Below are positions 23,563-31,439 of a DNA stretch of 64,000 bases, piece after piece. Source of the stretch: Actinophytocola sp963729115 (lineage in GTDB: Bacteria; Actinomycetota; Actinomycetes; Mycobacteriales; Pseudonocardiaceae); NCBI GenBank assembly GCA_963729115.1, contig CAVSMR010000011.1, forward strand, positions 868,001 to 932,000, written 5' to 3'. The notes beneath the pieces were generated by a model. It saw only the letters and a program-made list of their open reading frames with translations. It searched no databases and was not told the DNA's origin. The position numbers and the translations under genes were made by a program. How positions within the stretch are numbered: the stretch's first letter is position 1; each line of letters opens with the position of its first letter.

Positions 23563-24789
23563 GTGACCGAGCCGCAGCCTGTGATGGAGCAGGCCGAACA
23601 GAACCAGCTGACCCGGCAGGTGGGACGGGCGCTGCTGAAGGTGGCGGTGGAAGGCTGGCGCCAGGTGCGGGCCGAGTACCGCTCGGTGGGGCGGCACATC
23701 GAGGTGGATGTCTTCGTCATTGGCCCGGAGGGTGCCCCGCGATTGGTCCAGCCGCCGATGGAGGTCGTCGAGGGGCTGGGCAAGCTGCGGCAGGGCATGT
23801 ACCGGCCGGGTCGCGGGACGTGGCTGTCGGCGGTGTACGTGCTGGAGCCGCCGAGCAGTTTCAGCGCGGAGTTCGAGCCGGACGTGGAGCCGCGGTGGCG
23901 CCGGCTGCCGCCCCCGATCGGTTTCGCGGACGAGCTGCGGTTCTTCCCGCGGGCGGATGAGCACATCCCGGAGTGGCTGCGGCAGCGGGCGGGTTTGCGG
24001 CCGGCTGGTGAGTCGACTCCGCCGGGTGGAATGCCTGGTGGGATGCCGGGTGGGATGCCGGGGCAGGTTGGCTCGGGCGGGCCTGGGGCCGGTGGGCCCG
24101 GAGCAGGCGGGCCGGGCGCTGGCGGGCCTGGCGCCGGTGGCCCCGGCGCAGGCGGACCAGGCGCCGGCGCCGGCGGGCCCGGGGCTAGTGGGCCCGGCGC
24201 TGGCAGGCCCGGCGCGGACAGACCTGCGGCTGGCGGGCCCGGTGCAGGTGGGCCCGGCGCCGGCGGGCCCGGCGCCGGCGGACCGGGCGCCGGCGGGCCT
24301 GGCGCTGGCGGGCCGGGACAGCCGGGCGGTGGACAGTACGGCGGCGGTGCACCTCGTGGACCGGGCACGCCGGAAGGCGGGCGCGCGGCCGAACACGGAC
24401 ACCCTGGCGGCGGTGCACCAGGCGGACCTGGCACGTCCGAAGGCGGCCGTCCAGCCGAGCACGAGCAGCCAGGCGGCGGTGCACCAGGCAGACCGAGCAC
24501 CTCGGAAGGCGGGCGCCCAGCCGAGCACGAGCAGCCAGGCGGCGGCGCACCTGGGCAGGTGCCACCGGTGCGGCCGGGCGGGCCCGACGAGATCGGGCAG
24601 CCGGGGCATCGCATTCCGCCGCAGCAGGGTGGTGGGCCGCATCCCGGCTTCCCGCCGCAGAGTCCGCCGCAGCAGGGTGGGCGGCCGCATCCCGGCTTCC
24701 CGCCGCAGCAGCCGGGCATGCCGCCCGGCGGCGGATCCATGTCGTTCCAACGCCCCGACACCGGCTACACGAGCCAGCCGGCCTGGTAA
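23563..24789 (+). CDS. Protein with TNT-associated-type N-terminal domain and Gly-Pro-Ala repeat tail
   Basis: The first 145 of 408 residues form a folded domain (LTRQVGRALLKVAVEGWRQVRAEYRSVGRHIEVDVFVIGPEGAPRLV, then YRPGRGTWLSAVYVLEPPSSFSAEFEPDVEPRWRRLPPPIGFADELRFFPRADEHIPEWL). From memory this resembles the domain placed before TNT-type NAD-glycohydrolase toxin domains in actinobacterial proteins, and more loosely the YezG/DUF600 immunity fold. Here no toxin domain follows. Instead there is a GPGAGG repeat tract of about 90 residues, then GGGAPG(G/R)PGTSEGGRPAEHEQP repeats and a Pro/Gly/Gln end. The frame is intact through the repeats. The GTG start is preceded by a GAGGTGGGG-type site. Confidence 0.7.
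   Translation: MTEPQPVMEQAEQNQLTRQVGRALLKVAVEGWRQVRAEYRSVGRHIEVDVFVIGPEGAPRLVQPPMEVVEGLGKLRQGMYRPGRGTWLSAVYVLEPPSSFSAEFEPDVEPRWRRLPPPIGFADELRFFPRADEHIPEWLRQRAGLRPAGESTPPGGMPGGMPGGMPGQVGSGGPGAGGPGAGGPGAGGPGAGGPGAGGPGAGAGGPGASGPGAGRPGADRPAAGGPGAGGPGAGGPGAGGPGAGGPGAGGPGQPGGGQYGGGAPRGPGTPEGGRAAEHGHPGGGAPGGPGTSEGGRPAEHEQPGGGAPGRPSTSEGGRPAEHEQPGGGAPGQVPPVRPGGPDEIGQPGHRIPPQQGGGPHPGFPPQSPPQQGGRPHPGFPPQQPGMPPGGGSMSFQRPDTGYTSQPAW
24059..24320 (+). repeat. Gly-Pro-Ala coding repeat tract
   Basis: There are about twenty tandem units of 12-15 bp coding for GPGAG(G), all multiples of three. The tract is collagen- or PGRS-like in composition, without PE or PPE domains. More repeats of a longer unit (about 60 bp, to about 24555) follow. 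Confidence 0.85.
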
Positions 24790-24869
24790 ACACGCGCGGC
24801 CGACGCCTCCGGCCCCCGATTTCCAGCGTAGTCACGCCCGCTGACGATTCTGGAGCGCCCAAAGAAATC

Positions 24870-24976
24870 TGTGGACAACCGCGCCACCTGTGGACACGCG
24901 CCCCCGGGGGCCCCCGGTTTCAACGTTACCGGCGCGTCCTGACAGTTCCGGGTCGCGGACGGGATCCTGTGGACCG
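24870..24976. promoter_or_regulatory. Cluster of three DnaA-box-like sites
   Basis: TGTGGACAA (24870-24878, exact complement of TTGTCCACA), TGTGGACAC (24889-24897) and TGTGGACCG (24968-24976) lie in the same orientation in the 211-bp gap between convergent genes. The first fits the actinobacterial DnaA-box consensus fully and the second differs at one position. No AT-rich unwinding element is visible, so this is not an origin. Confidence 0.4.
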
Positions 24977-25000
24977 TCCCTTGCGACGGTGCCGGCCCAG

Positions 25001-26155
25001 CTACGGGTTCTTGGCCAGGAGGGCTATGCATTCCATGTGGTGGGTCATCGGGAACGCGTCGAAGGCTCGGATGTCCGCCAGCGCGTAGCCGTGGCCCGCG
25101 AAGGTCGACACGTCCCTCGCCAGCGCGGCGGGGTCGCACGCCACGTAGATGACGCGACCCGGCGCGCGGGCGGCGATGGCGTCCACGACCTTGCGGCCCG
25201 CGCCCGTTCTCGGCGGGTCCAGGACCACCGTTGACGGGGGGCGGCCGATGCCTGCCGCCAGCACTGCCTCCACCCGGCCCTCGAAGATCCGCACCTGGGG
25301 CAGGTCCGCGAGGTTCTCCGCCGCCGCCCCGGCCGCCGACCGGGCCGACTCGACCGCGATGACCTCGCCCGACGTGCCCACCGCCGCCGCCAGGACCGCC
25401 GCGAACAGGCCCACCCCGCTGTACAGGTCCCACGCCGCCTCGCCCGCCGACAGGCCGGACCACGACGCCACCACCTCGGCGTACACGTCCGCCGCGTCCG
25501 GGTGGGCCTGCCAGAAGCCGGCCGCGGGGACCTGCCACTCCCGGCGCGCCGCCCGCTCCACCGCGGTCGACGGGCCGATGTGGGTCACCGCCGCCGCGTC
25601 CACGGCCACGGTCACCTCCGAGTCGGGCGGCCATACCCGGCCCACCACCTGGTCCACCGTGCCGGGCGCGGCGATCGGGCAGCCCGGCACGGGGATCACC
25701 TCGTGGCTGCGGTGCGCCCGGAACCCGGGGCGCCCCGCCGAGTCCGTCGCCAGGCGCGCCCGCGTGCGCCACGACAGCGGACCGCCCGGCAGCTCCTCCA
25801 TCTCCACCGACACCGACAGGCCGGCCAGGCGGGACAGCTGCTCCGACAGCACCGCCGCCTTCAGCTCGCGCTGCAGCTGGGGGGTCGCGTGCTGGAAGTC
25901 GCAGCCACCACAGCCGCCCGGCCGCGCGACCGGGCACGGCGGCGTGACGCGGGACGGGGACGGCGACCGGACCGAGACCGCGTCGCCGCGGCAGAAGGAG
26001 CCGCCGCGGTCCTCCGTCACCAGGACGACCACCTCCTCACCCGGCAGCGCGTGCCGGACGAAGATCACGCGGCCCTCGTGCCGAGCCACGCAATGGCCGC
26101 CGTGGGCGACCGCGCCGACGGTGACGTCCAGCCGCCGGCCGGTCCACGAGGTCAC
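25001..26155 (-). CDS. TrmA/RlmD-family RNA (uracil-5-)-methyltransferase
   Basis: This 384-residue SAM-dependent RNA methyltransferase starts with a TRAM-like RNA-binding segment (about 1-60: LDVTVGAVAHGGHCVARHEGRVIFVRHALPGEEVVVLV). A Cys-rich PGGCGGCDFQHA element that can hold an iron-sulfur cluster follows. The catalytic part has AAWDLYSGVGLFAAVLA (SAM binding), VVLDPPRTGAG and VIYVACDPAALARDVSTF with the nucleophilic Cys, and MTHHMECIALL. It probably makes 5-methyluridine in rRNA or tRNA; the exact site is not predictable. The GTG start overlaps the upstream permease stop (GTGA). The same neighbour pair occurs in mycobacteria. Confidence 0.9.
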   Translation of the reverse strand: MTSWTGRRLDVTVGAVAHGGHCVARHEGRVIFVRHALPGEEVVVLVTEDRGGSFCRGDAVSVRSPSPSRVTPPCPVARPGGCGGCDFQHATPQLQRELKAAVLSEQLSRLAGLSVSVEMEELPGGPLSWRTRARLATDSAGRPGFRAHRSHEVIPVPGCPIAAPGTVDQVVGRVWPPDSEVTVAVDAAAVTHIGPSTAVERAARREWQVPAAGFWQAHPDAADVYAEVVASWSGLSAGEAAWDLYSGVGLFAAVLAAAVGTSGEVIAVESARSAAGAAAENLADLPQVRIFEGRVEAVLAAGIGRPPSTVVLDPPRTGAGRKVVDAIAARAPGRVIYVACDPAALARDVSTFAGHGYALADIRAFDAFPMTHHMECIALLAKNP

Positions 26156-28155
26156 TGCTTGTCCTTTCCGGACAGTCCACGGCGGACAGCACCGGGCGCC
26201 GCCTCGTAGCGGTCGCGCAGCCGCTCCGACGACGCCAGCTGCCACGGCACGCTGGTCACCATCACGCCGGGCTGGAACAGCAGCCGCCCCTTCAACCGCA
26301 GCGCGCTCTGGTTGTGCAGGAACTGCTCCCACCACCGGCCGACGACGTACTCCGGGATGTAGACCGTCACCACGTCGCGCGGGTTGTCCGTGCGCACCCG
26401 CTTCACGTAGTCCAGTACCGGCTTCGTGATCTCCCGGTACGGCGACTCGACCACCTTCAGCGGCACGGAGAAGTCCTCCTTCTCCCACGCCGCGGTCAAC
26501 GCCCTCGTGTCCGCGTCGTCGACGTTCACCGTCACCGCCTCCAGCACGTCCGGCCGGGTCGCCCGGGCGTAGGCCAGCGCGCGACGGGTCGGCAGGTGCA
26601 GCTTCGACACCAGCACGATCACGTGGTTGCGCGAGGGCAGAGTCGACGGCTCACGGTTCAGCTCCACCTCGCGCAGCTCGGCCGCCACCCGGTCGTAGTG
26701 CCGCCGGATCGCGGTCATCAGCGCGTAGATGGCCGCCATGGCCGCGATCGCGATCCACGCGCCCTTGGTGAACTTGGTGATCAGCACGATCACGAGGACC
26801 GCGGCGGTCATGGTCAGGCCGAATGCGTTCACCGCGCGCGACCGGCGCATCCGCCGCGCCGCGTCCGCCGGCGGCGAACCACGCAACAGGCGGTTCCAAT
26901 GCCGGATCATGCCGCTCTGGCTCAACACGAACGACACGAACACGCCCACGATGTACAGCTGGATCAGGCGCGTCACCTCGGCATCGAACGCGACCACCAG
27001 CACGATCGCGAACAGCGCAAGGCCGACGATCCCGTTCGAGAACGCCAGCCGGTCGCCGCGCGTGTGCAGCTGCCGCGGCAGGTAGCGGTCCTGCGCCAGG
27101 ATCGAGCCCAGCACGGGGAAGCCGTTGAACGCCGTGTTCGCCGCCAGCACCAGGATCAGGCCGGTGAAGAAGATCACGTACCAGACGGCCGGGTCGAAGT
27201 TGCCGAACACCGCGTCGGCCAGCTGCGCCACCAGCGTCTTCTGCTCGTAGCCGGCCGGTGCGTCCAGCAGCTGGCGCGCCGGGTCCTCCGCGATCTTCGC
27301 CCGCGTCACCGTCGCCAGCATGATCAGCCCGAGGAACATGACGATCGCGAGCAGGCCCATCGCCAGCAACGTCGACGCCGCGTTGCGGGACTTGGGCTTG
27401 CGGAACGCCGGCACGCCGTTCGAGATCGCCTCGACACCCGTCAGCGCCGCGCTGCCGGACGAGAACGCGCGCAACACCAGGAACACCAACGCGAACCCCG
27501 TGAGGTGGTCGCCCTCCTCCAGCAGCTGGTAGTCCGCGCTCTCCGCCGAGATCGTGTCGCCGAGCAGGAACACCCGCACGGCGCCCCAGATGACCATCGC
27601 CATGATGCCGACCACGAACGCGTACGTCGGGATCGCGAACGCCACGCCCGCCTCGCGCACGCCGCGCAGGTTCATCGCCGTGAGGATCACGATCGCGCCG
27701 ACCGCGAACTCCGTCTTGTGGGTGGCCACGAACGGCACCACGGACCCGATGTTCGCCGCCGCCGACGAGATCGACACCGACACCGTCAGCACGTAGTCGA
27801 CCAGCAGCGCGCTCGCCACCACCAGGCCCCACTTGGGCCCGTGGTTGACCGTCGCCACCTCGTAGTCGCCGCCACCGGACGGGTAGGCGTGCACGTTCTG
27901 CCGGTAGGACGCGACCACCGCGATCATGAGCACGGCCACGACCAGCGCGATCCACGGGCTGTACATGTACGCCCCGACGCCCGCGATCGACAGCGTCAGC
28001 AAGATCTCCTCGGGCGCGTACGCGACGCTGGACATCGCGTCGGACGCGAACACCGGCAGGGCGATGCGCTTGGGGAGCAGGGTGTGGGCGAGCCGGTCGG
28101 TTCGAAAGGGCCGACCGACCAGCAAGCGCTTCGCCACGGATGCGAGCTTGGGCAC
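26152..28155 (-). CDS. APC-family permease with cytoplasmic C-terminal domain
   Basis: This 667-residue membrane transporter has about 12 helices over residues 40-470, starting with RIALPVFASDAMSSVAYAPEEILLTLSIAGVGAYMYSPW and including the APC consensus YPSGGGDYEVATVNHGPKWG. A cytoplasmic tail from about 500 (SRNHVIVLVSKLHLPTRRALAYARATRPDVLEAVTVNVDD ...) has a USP-like look. The gene is divergent from the ceoB-ceoC TrkA pair, as in mycobacteria, so a link to potassium or cation/amino-acid homeostasis is likely; the substrate is not known. GTG at 28155 is the start used; the 106-bp divergent region contains no clear operator. Confidence 0.88.
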   Translation of the reverse strand: MPKLASVAKRLLVGRPFRTDRLAHTLLPKRIALPVFASDAMSSVAYAPEEILLTLSIAGVGAYMYSPWIALVVAVLMIAVVASYRQNVHAYPSGGGDYEVATVNHGPKWGLVVASALLVDYVLTVSVSISSAAANIGSVVPFVATHKTEFAVGAIVILTAMNLRGVREAGVAFAIPTYAFVVGIMAMVIWGAVRVFLLGDTISAESADYQLLEEGDHLTGFALVFLVLRAFSSGSAALTGVEAISNGVPAFRKPKSRNAASTLLAMGLLAIVMFLGLIMLATVTRAKIAEDPARQLLDAPAGYEQKTLVAQLADAVFGNFDPAVWYVIFFTGLILVLAANTAFNGFPVLGSILAQDRYLPRQLHTRGDRLAFSNGIVGLALFAIVLVVAFDAEVTRLIQLYIVGVFVSFVLSQSGMIRHWNRLLRGSPPADAARRMRRSRAVNAFGLTMTAAVLVIVLITKFTKGAWIAIAAMAAIYALMTAIRRHYDRVAAELREVELNREPSTLPSRNHVIVLVSKLHLPTRRALAYARATRPDVLEAVTVNVDDADTRALTAAWEKEDFSVPLKVVESPYREITKPVLDYVKRVRTDNPRDVVTVYIPEYVVGRWWEQFLHNQSALRLKGRLLFQPGVMVTSVPWQLASSERLRDRYEAAPGAVRRGLSGKDKQ

Positions 28156-28261
28156 GAATGAAGAGGGTATGCGGTCGCGTCACCGGTTCGGAGTAGCCAC
28201 CGGTAGGTTCATGCTGACACCACCCTAAGGCGGTGGACGAGCAACCGGAGGAGGCCTGGTC

Positions 28262-28927
28262 GTGCACGTAGTGATCATGGGCTGCGGCCGGGTGGGGTCG
28301 TCGCTCTCGGCCGCGGTTGAGCGCCTCGGCCACACGATCGCCGTGATCGACAAGGACGTGCAGGCCTTCCGCAGACTCGGCACCGACTTCCACGGACAGC
28401 AGGTCGTCGGCGTCGGATTCGACAAGAAGGTCCTGATCGAGGCCGGTATCGAGCGCGCGGGCGCGTTCGCGGCCGTGTCCAGCGGCGACAACTCCAACAT
28501 CATCTCCGCGCGGGTGGCCCGCGAGACGTTCGGCGTCGAGCAGGTCGTCGCGCGCATCTACGACGCCAAGCGCGCCGAGGTCTACGAGCGGCTCGGCATC
28601 CCGACCGTGGCCACCGTCTCCTGGACCACCGACCGGCTCATGCGCACGCTGCTCCCCGACGGTGTCGCCTCCGCGTGGCGCGACCCGACCGGCAAGGTCG
28701 CGATCGTGCAGCTGCCCATCCACGAGGGCTGGGTCGGGCACACTGTCGCCGCGCTGGAGCAGGCCGTCAACGCGCGCGTCGCGTTCATCATGCGGTTCGG
28801 CACCGGCGTGCTGCCGACCCACAAGACCGTCGTGCAGGCCGACGACCAGGTGTACGTGTCCGCGCTGTCGGGCACCATCAGCGACGTCGGCAACGCCGCC
28901 GGCCAACCGCCCGAGGAGGCCTCCTAG
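28262..28927 (+). CDS. ceoB: TrkA-type potassium uptake regulatory protein
   Basis: This 221-residue cytosolic regulator of Trk potassium uptake has an N-terminal Rossmann RCK domain (HVVIMGCGRVGSSLSAAVERLGHTIAVIDKDVQAFRRLG, about 1-40, glycine motif GCGRVG), the VVARIYDAKRAEVYERLGIPTV stretch, and a TrkA_C domain (about 140-215: WVGHTVAALEQAVNARVAFIMRFG). GTG start with GGAGGAGG upstream. It is immediately followed by ceoC with no spacing (TAG then ATG), so the two are made together. RCK proteins bind NAD(H) or nucleotides and, in other bacteria, c-di-AMP. Confidence 0.93.
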   Translation: MHVVIMGCGRVGSSLSAAVERLGHTIAVIDKDVQAFRRLGTDFHGQQVVGVGFDKKVLIEAGIERAGAFAAVSSGDNSNIISARVARETFGVEQVVARIYDAKRAEVYERLGIPTVATVSWTTDRLMRTLLPDGVASAWRDPTGKVAIVQLPIHEGWVGHTVAALEQAVNARVAFIMRFGTGVLPTHKTVVQADDQVYVSALSGTISDVGNAAGQPPEEAS

Positions 28928-29584
28928 ATGCGGGTCGCGATCGCCGGGGCCGGTGCCGTGGGCCGGTCCATCGCCGCGGAGCTCATCGGGGGCGGGCACC
29001 AGGTGATGCTCATCGAGCGGCTGCAGAGCCAGTTCGAGCCGCACACCGTCGAGCAGGCCGAGTGGGTCCTGGCCGACGCATGCGAGCTGTCGTCGCTCGA
29101 GGACGCCGGCATGCAGCTCTGCGACGTGGTCATCGCGGCCACCGGCGACGACAAGGTCAACCTCGTCGTGTCGCTGCTCGCCAAGACGGTGTTCGCCGTC
29201 CGCCGGGTCGTCGCGCGGGTCAACGACCCGGCGAACGAGTGGCTGTTCACCGAGGGGTGGGGCGTCGACGTGGCCGTGTCCACCCCGCGCATGCTCGCCG
29301 CGATGGTCGAGGAGGCCGTATCGGTCGGCGACCTCGTGCGGCTGCTCACGCTGCGGCAGGGACAGGCGAACCTCGTCGAGCTCACGCTCCCCGACGACAC
29401 GCCGCTCGCCGGCCGCCCCGTACGCGACATCCTGCTGCCCAAGGACGCCGCGCTGGTGACGATCCTGCGTGGCGGCCGGGTGATCGTGCCGCAGCCCGAC
29501 GACCCGCTCGAGGCCGGTGACGAGCTGTTGTTCGTGGCCTCGGCGGACGTCGAAGGCGAGATCAGGAAGGCGCTCGGTTACTGA
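28928..29584 (+). CDS. ceoC: TrkA-type potassium uptake regulatory protein
   Basis: The second RCK subunit gene encodes 218 residues. It has MRVAIAGAGAVGRSIAAELIGGGHQVMLIERL as the dinucleotide fold, VIAATGDDKVNLVVSLLAKTVFAVRRVVARVNDP and a TrkA_C domain at about 135-215 (ANLVELTLPDDTPLAGRPVRDILLPKDAALVTILRGGRVIVPQPDDPLEAGDELLFVAS). It is a paralogue of the upstream protein, and the pair probably assembles with a Trk/Ktr membrane subunit encoded elsewhere. Its 3' end overlaps the convergent DUF397 gene by 23 bp, an unusual overlap caused by the inserted neighbour. Confidence 0.93.
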   Translation: MRVAIAGAGAVGRSIAAELIGGGHQVMLIERLQSQFEPHTVEQAEWVLADACELSSLEDAGMQLCDVVIAATGDDKVNLVVSLLAKTVFAVRRVVARVNDPANEWLFTEGWGVDVAVSTPRMLAAMVEEAVSVGDLVRLLTLRQGQANLVELTLPDDTPLAGRPVRDILLPKDAALVTILRGGRVIVPQPDDPLEAGDELLFVASADVEGEIRKALGY

Positions 29585-29759
29585 CCCAGGCGACTAAGCC
29601 CGTCAGCGCCGCTCGGTCGAGCAGGAGCAGCGGGCCGTCCACGTTCTTGGAGTCGCGCACGGCCCCTGCCCTCGCCGGCCAAGCCAGCTCTACGCAGTTG
29701 GTCGGGTCACTCCAAGAACTCTTCCTCCAGCTCAAAGATCGCGGCTGGGCGGTGCGCAT
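29562..29759 (-). CDS. DUF397 small protein
   Basis: This 65-residue protein has the DUF397 signature WRKSSWSDPTNCVELAWPARAGAVRDSKNVDGPLLLLDRAALTGLVAWV. In actinomycetes such proteins are nearly always encoded next to an XRE-DUF5753 regulator and act with it as a partner or antagonist (whiJ-type systems). The ATG at 29759 lies inside the upstream regulator gene, overlapping it by 53 bp in another frame. The 3' end overlaps ceoC by 23 bp on the other strand. A shorter start is not excluded, but RKSSW is itself encoded within the overlap, so the overlap is real. Confidence 0.8.
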   Translation of the reverse strand: MRTAQPRSLSWRKSSWSDPTNCVELAWPARAGAVRDSKNVDGPLLLLDRAALTGLVAWVSNRAPS

Positions 29760-30609
29760 GGTGTTCCTCTCCCAGCTCGCTTGCCACCGTGGCAAGCCAG
29801 CTGCGGGACCGGTCTTCATCCAGCGCAACCCTACTAAGCGCGGCGATCCTGCGGCGGTACGACTCAATGGTGTCCTTCCTCTCCAGGAACAGCGCGGACG
29901 TCTCGTTCTCGATGAACAGAATCGGGTTGATCTCGGTGAACTGCATGAGCTGGAACGGTTTGTGGCCCGCATGGAAGCCAATCGACTCCGGTATCACGCG
30001 GATCTCGATGTAGGGGCGAACGGACATCCGAAGCAGGTGGTGCACCTGATCGGACATGATCTTCCGACCAGGGCCGGTCCGCGTGATCACGTACTCGTCG
30101 ACGAAGAAGCGGAACTGGCCGGAGAACTGACGATCGAAGATCAGCTGCCGCCGGCCCCGGGCGCCGACGTGATTGTCGATCTCCGAGTCCGGGATCGACG
30201 GCGTGGTGGAGATCAGCGCCCGTGCGTACTCGGCCGTCTGCATCAGCCCCGGAACCACCGCGTTCTCGAAGTTGGTGATCGTCAGAGCCGAGTCCTCGTG
30301 ATCGCTTAAGGTCCGCAGCTCCGCGGGAAGGCAGTCACCGAAGTCCTGCCACCAGCCGCGTTCGGTGGCGTGGCGCGCCATCTCCAGCAGCTCCTGGCGT
30401 TTCGGCCCGACGATGCGGCCGACGGCCAGGACCGCGGACACGTCCTCGGGACTGGCGCAGCGCTTCCCGGAAATCATCCGGCTGACCTTGCTGGGGGACC
30501 ACGCGAGCATGCTCGCGAGGTCGCTCTGGTTCAGGCCGGCGGTCCCGATGGCGCGCAACAGCGCCAGTCCCAGCTCCCGGGACCGCACGGTGGGTTCGTG
30601 GTCGTACAT
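29707..30609 (-). CDS. XRE-family regulator with DUF5753 domain
   Basis: This 300-residue regulator has a helix-turn-helix at about residues 12-66 (LGLALLRAIGTAGLNQSDLASMLAWSPSKVSRMISGKRCASPEDVSAVLAV). A DUF5753 domain covers about 100-275 (ENAVVPGLMQTAEYARALI, FFVDEYVITRTGPGRKIMSDQVHHLL, PYIEIRVIPESIGFHAGHKPFQLMQF, ENETSALFLERKDTIESY). These are abundant in actinomycetes with variable roles in development and antibiotic production. The gene has visibly lower GC than its neighbours. With DUF397 it interrupts a block that is contiguous in mycobacteria. A small inverted repeat 13 bp upstream may be its own operator. Confidence 0.93.
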   Translation of the reverse strand: MYDHEPTVRSRELGLALLRAIGTAGLNQSDLASMLAWSPSKVSRMISGKRCASPEDVSAVLAVGRIVGPKRQELLEMARHATERGWWQDFGDCLPAELRTLSDHEDSALTITNFENAVVPGLMQTAEYARALISTTPSIPDSEIDNHVGARGRRQLIFDRQFSGQFRFFVDEYVITRTGPGRKIMSDQVHHLLRMSVRPYIEIRVIPESIGFHAGHKPFQLMQFTEINPILFIENETSALFLERKDTIESYRRRIAALSRVALDEDRSRSWLATVASELGEEHHAHRPAAIFELEEEFLE

Positions 30610-30622
30610 ATGTCCAAACTAC

Positions 30623-30634
30623 GCGGAGTTCCGC
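30623..30634. promoter_or_regulatory. Possible autoregulatory operator GCGGA-GT-TCCGC
   Basis: A perfect 5-bp inverted repeat with a 2-base centre begins 13 bases upstream of the XRE-DUF5753 start codon, where a self-repressor would bind. It is short, so chance occurrence is possible. Confidence 0.35.
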
Positions 30635-30701
30635 AGAGTGCCGTGCATACCGACCCAAGTTCACTCGAACGCATGGTCGATGCCGGGCGGACAACGAGCG
30701 G

Positions 30702-31439
30702 TCAGGCGCTCTCGCCGCTGTACTTGGCGCGCAGCCGTGCCTCGACGGCGACGTCGTCCTCCTCCGCCTCACGCTCGAGGTCCTTCTCGCGATGGCCGGC
30801 GGAACGCACCGCCCAGACCGTGACGAGCAGGGCGAGCGCGGTGAGCGGGTAGCCCATCGCGAGGCGGGCGAAGGCGAGCCAGCCGGTCTGGTCCTCCGCG
30901 TAGAGCCAGCGCTGCACGATGAACCGGGCGCCGAACACCGCGACCCAGGTGAGCGTGGCGATCGCGTACGCGCGGAACGCCTTGCGGTCGGCGCGCCAGA
31001 GCATCCCGTGGCCGTTGAGGAACGACCAGATGACGCCCACGAGCGGCCAGCGGACCACGATCGAGAGCAGGAAGACGCTGCCGTAGAGCAGGCTCGCCCA
31101 GATGCCGAACAGGAAGAAGCCCTTGGCCGAGCCGGTCCGGTAGGCGATGAACGCCGCGATGGCCACGCCGAAGAAACCGGAGATGGCCGGCTGCAGGGCC
31201 TCCTTGCGCACGACCCGGAGCACGGTGATCGCCACGGCGACGCCCACGGAGCCCCAGATCGCGGGCATGAGCCCGAAGAACGCGTTGACCAGGACGAACA
31301 CGAGCACGGGGACCGACGAGTAGACGAGGCCGCTGATGCCGCCCATCTGCTCGAGCAGCGTCTGCTGTTTCTCTTCCTCTTCAGGTGTCTCCGCGGTCGC
31401 CGCGGTCTCGTCGGTGGGCTCGGTGTTCTTTTCCGTCAT
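30702..31439 (-). CDS. DUF3159 membrane protein
   Basis: This 245-residue actinobacterial integral membrane protein has about five or six helices (GLVYSSVPVLVFVLVNAFF, IWGSVGVAVAITVLRVV, SGFFGVAIAAFIAYRTG, GFFLFGIWASLLYGSVFLLSIVV, YPLTALALLVTVWAV). The N-terminus is acidic (MTEKNTEPTDETAATAETPEEEEKQQTLLEQMGG), and the conserved part includes AIWGSVGVAVAITVLRVVRKEALQPAISGFFGV. Function is unknown. It overlaps the stop codon of the upstream OB-fold gene by 4 bp and is co-oriented with it, as in mycobacteria. Confidence 0.88.
   Translation of the reverse strand: MTEKNTEPTDETAATAETPEEEEKQQTLLEQMGGISGLVYSSVPVLVFVLVNAFFGLMPAIWGSVGVAVAITVLRVVRKEALQPAISGFFGVAIAAFIAYRTGSAKGFFLFGIWASLLYGSVFLLSIVVRWPLVGVIWSFLNGHGMLWRADRKAFRAYAIATLTWVAVFGARFIVQRWLYAEDQTGWLAFARLAMGYPLTALALLVTVWAVRSAGHREKDLEREAEEDDVAVEARLRAKYSGESA

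Noticed and set aside
24870..24976. A replication origin at the DnaA boxes
   Set aside because: No dnaA, dnaN or gyrase genes nearby, no AT-rich element, and only three boxes.
26314..28161. 615-codon + strand frame opposite the APC permease
   Set aside because: His/Arg-rich antisense translation; the permease frame has membrane helices and conserved APC motifs.
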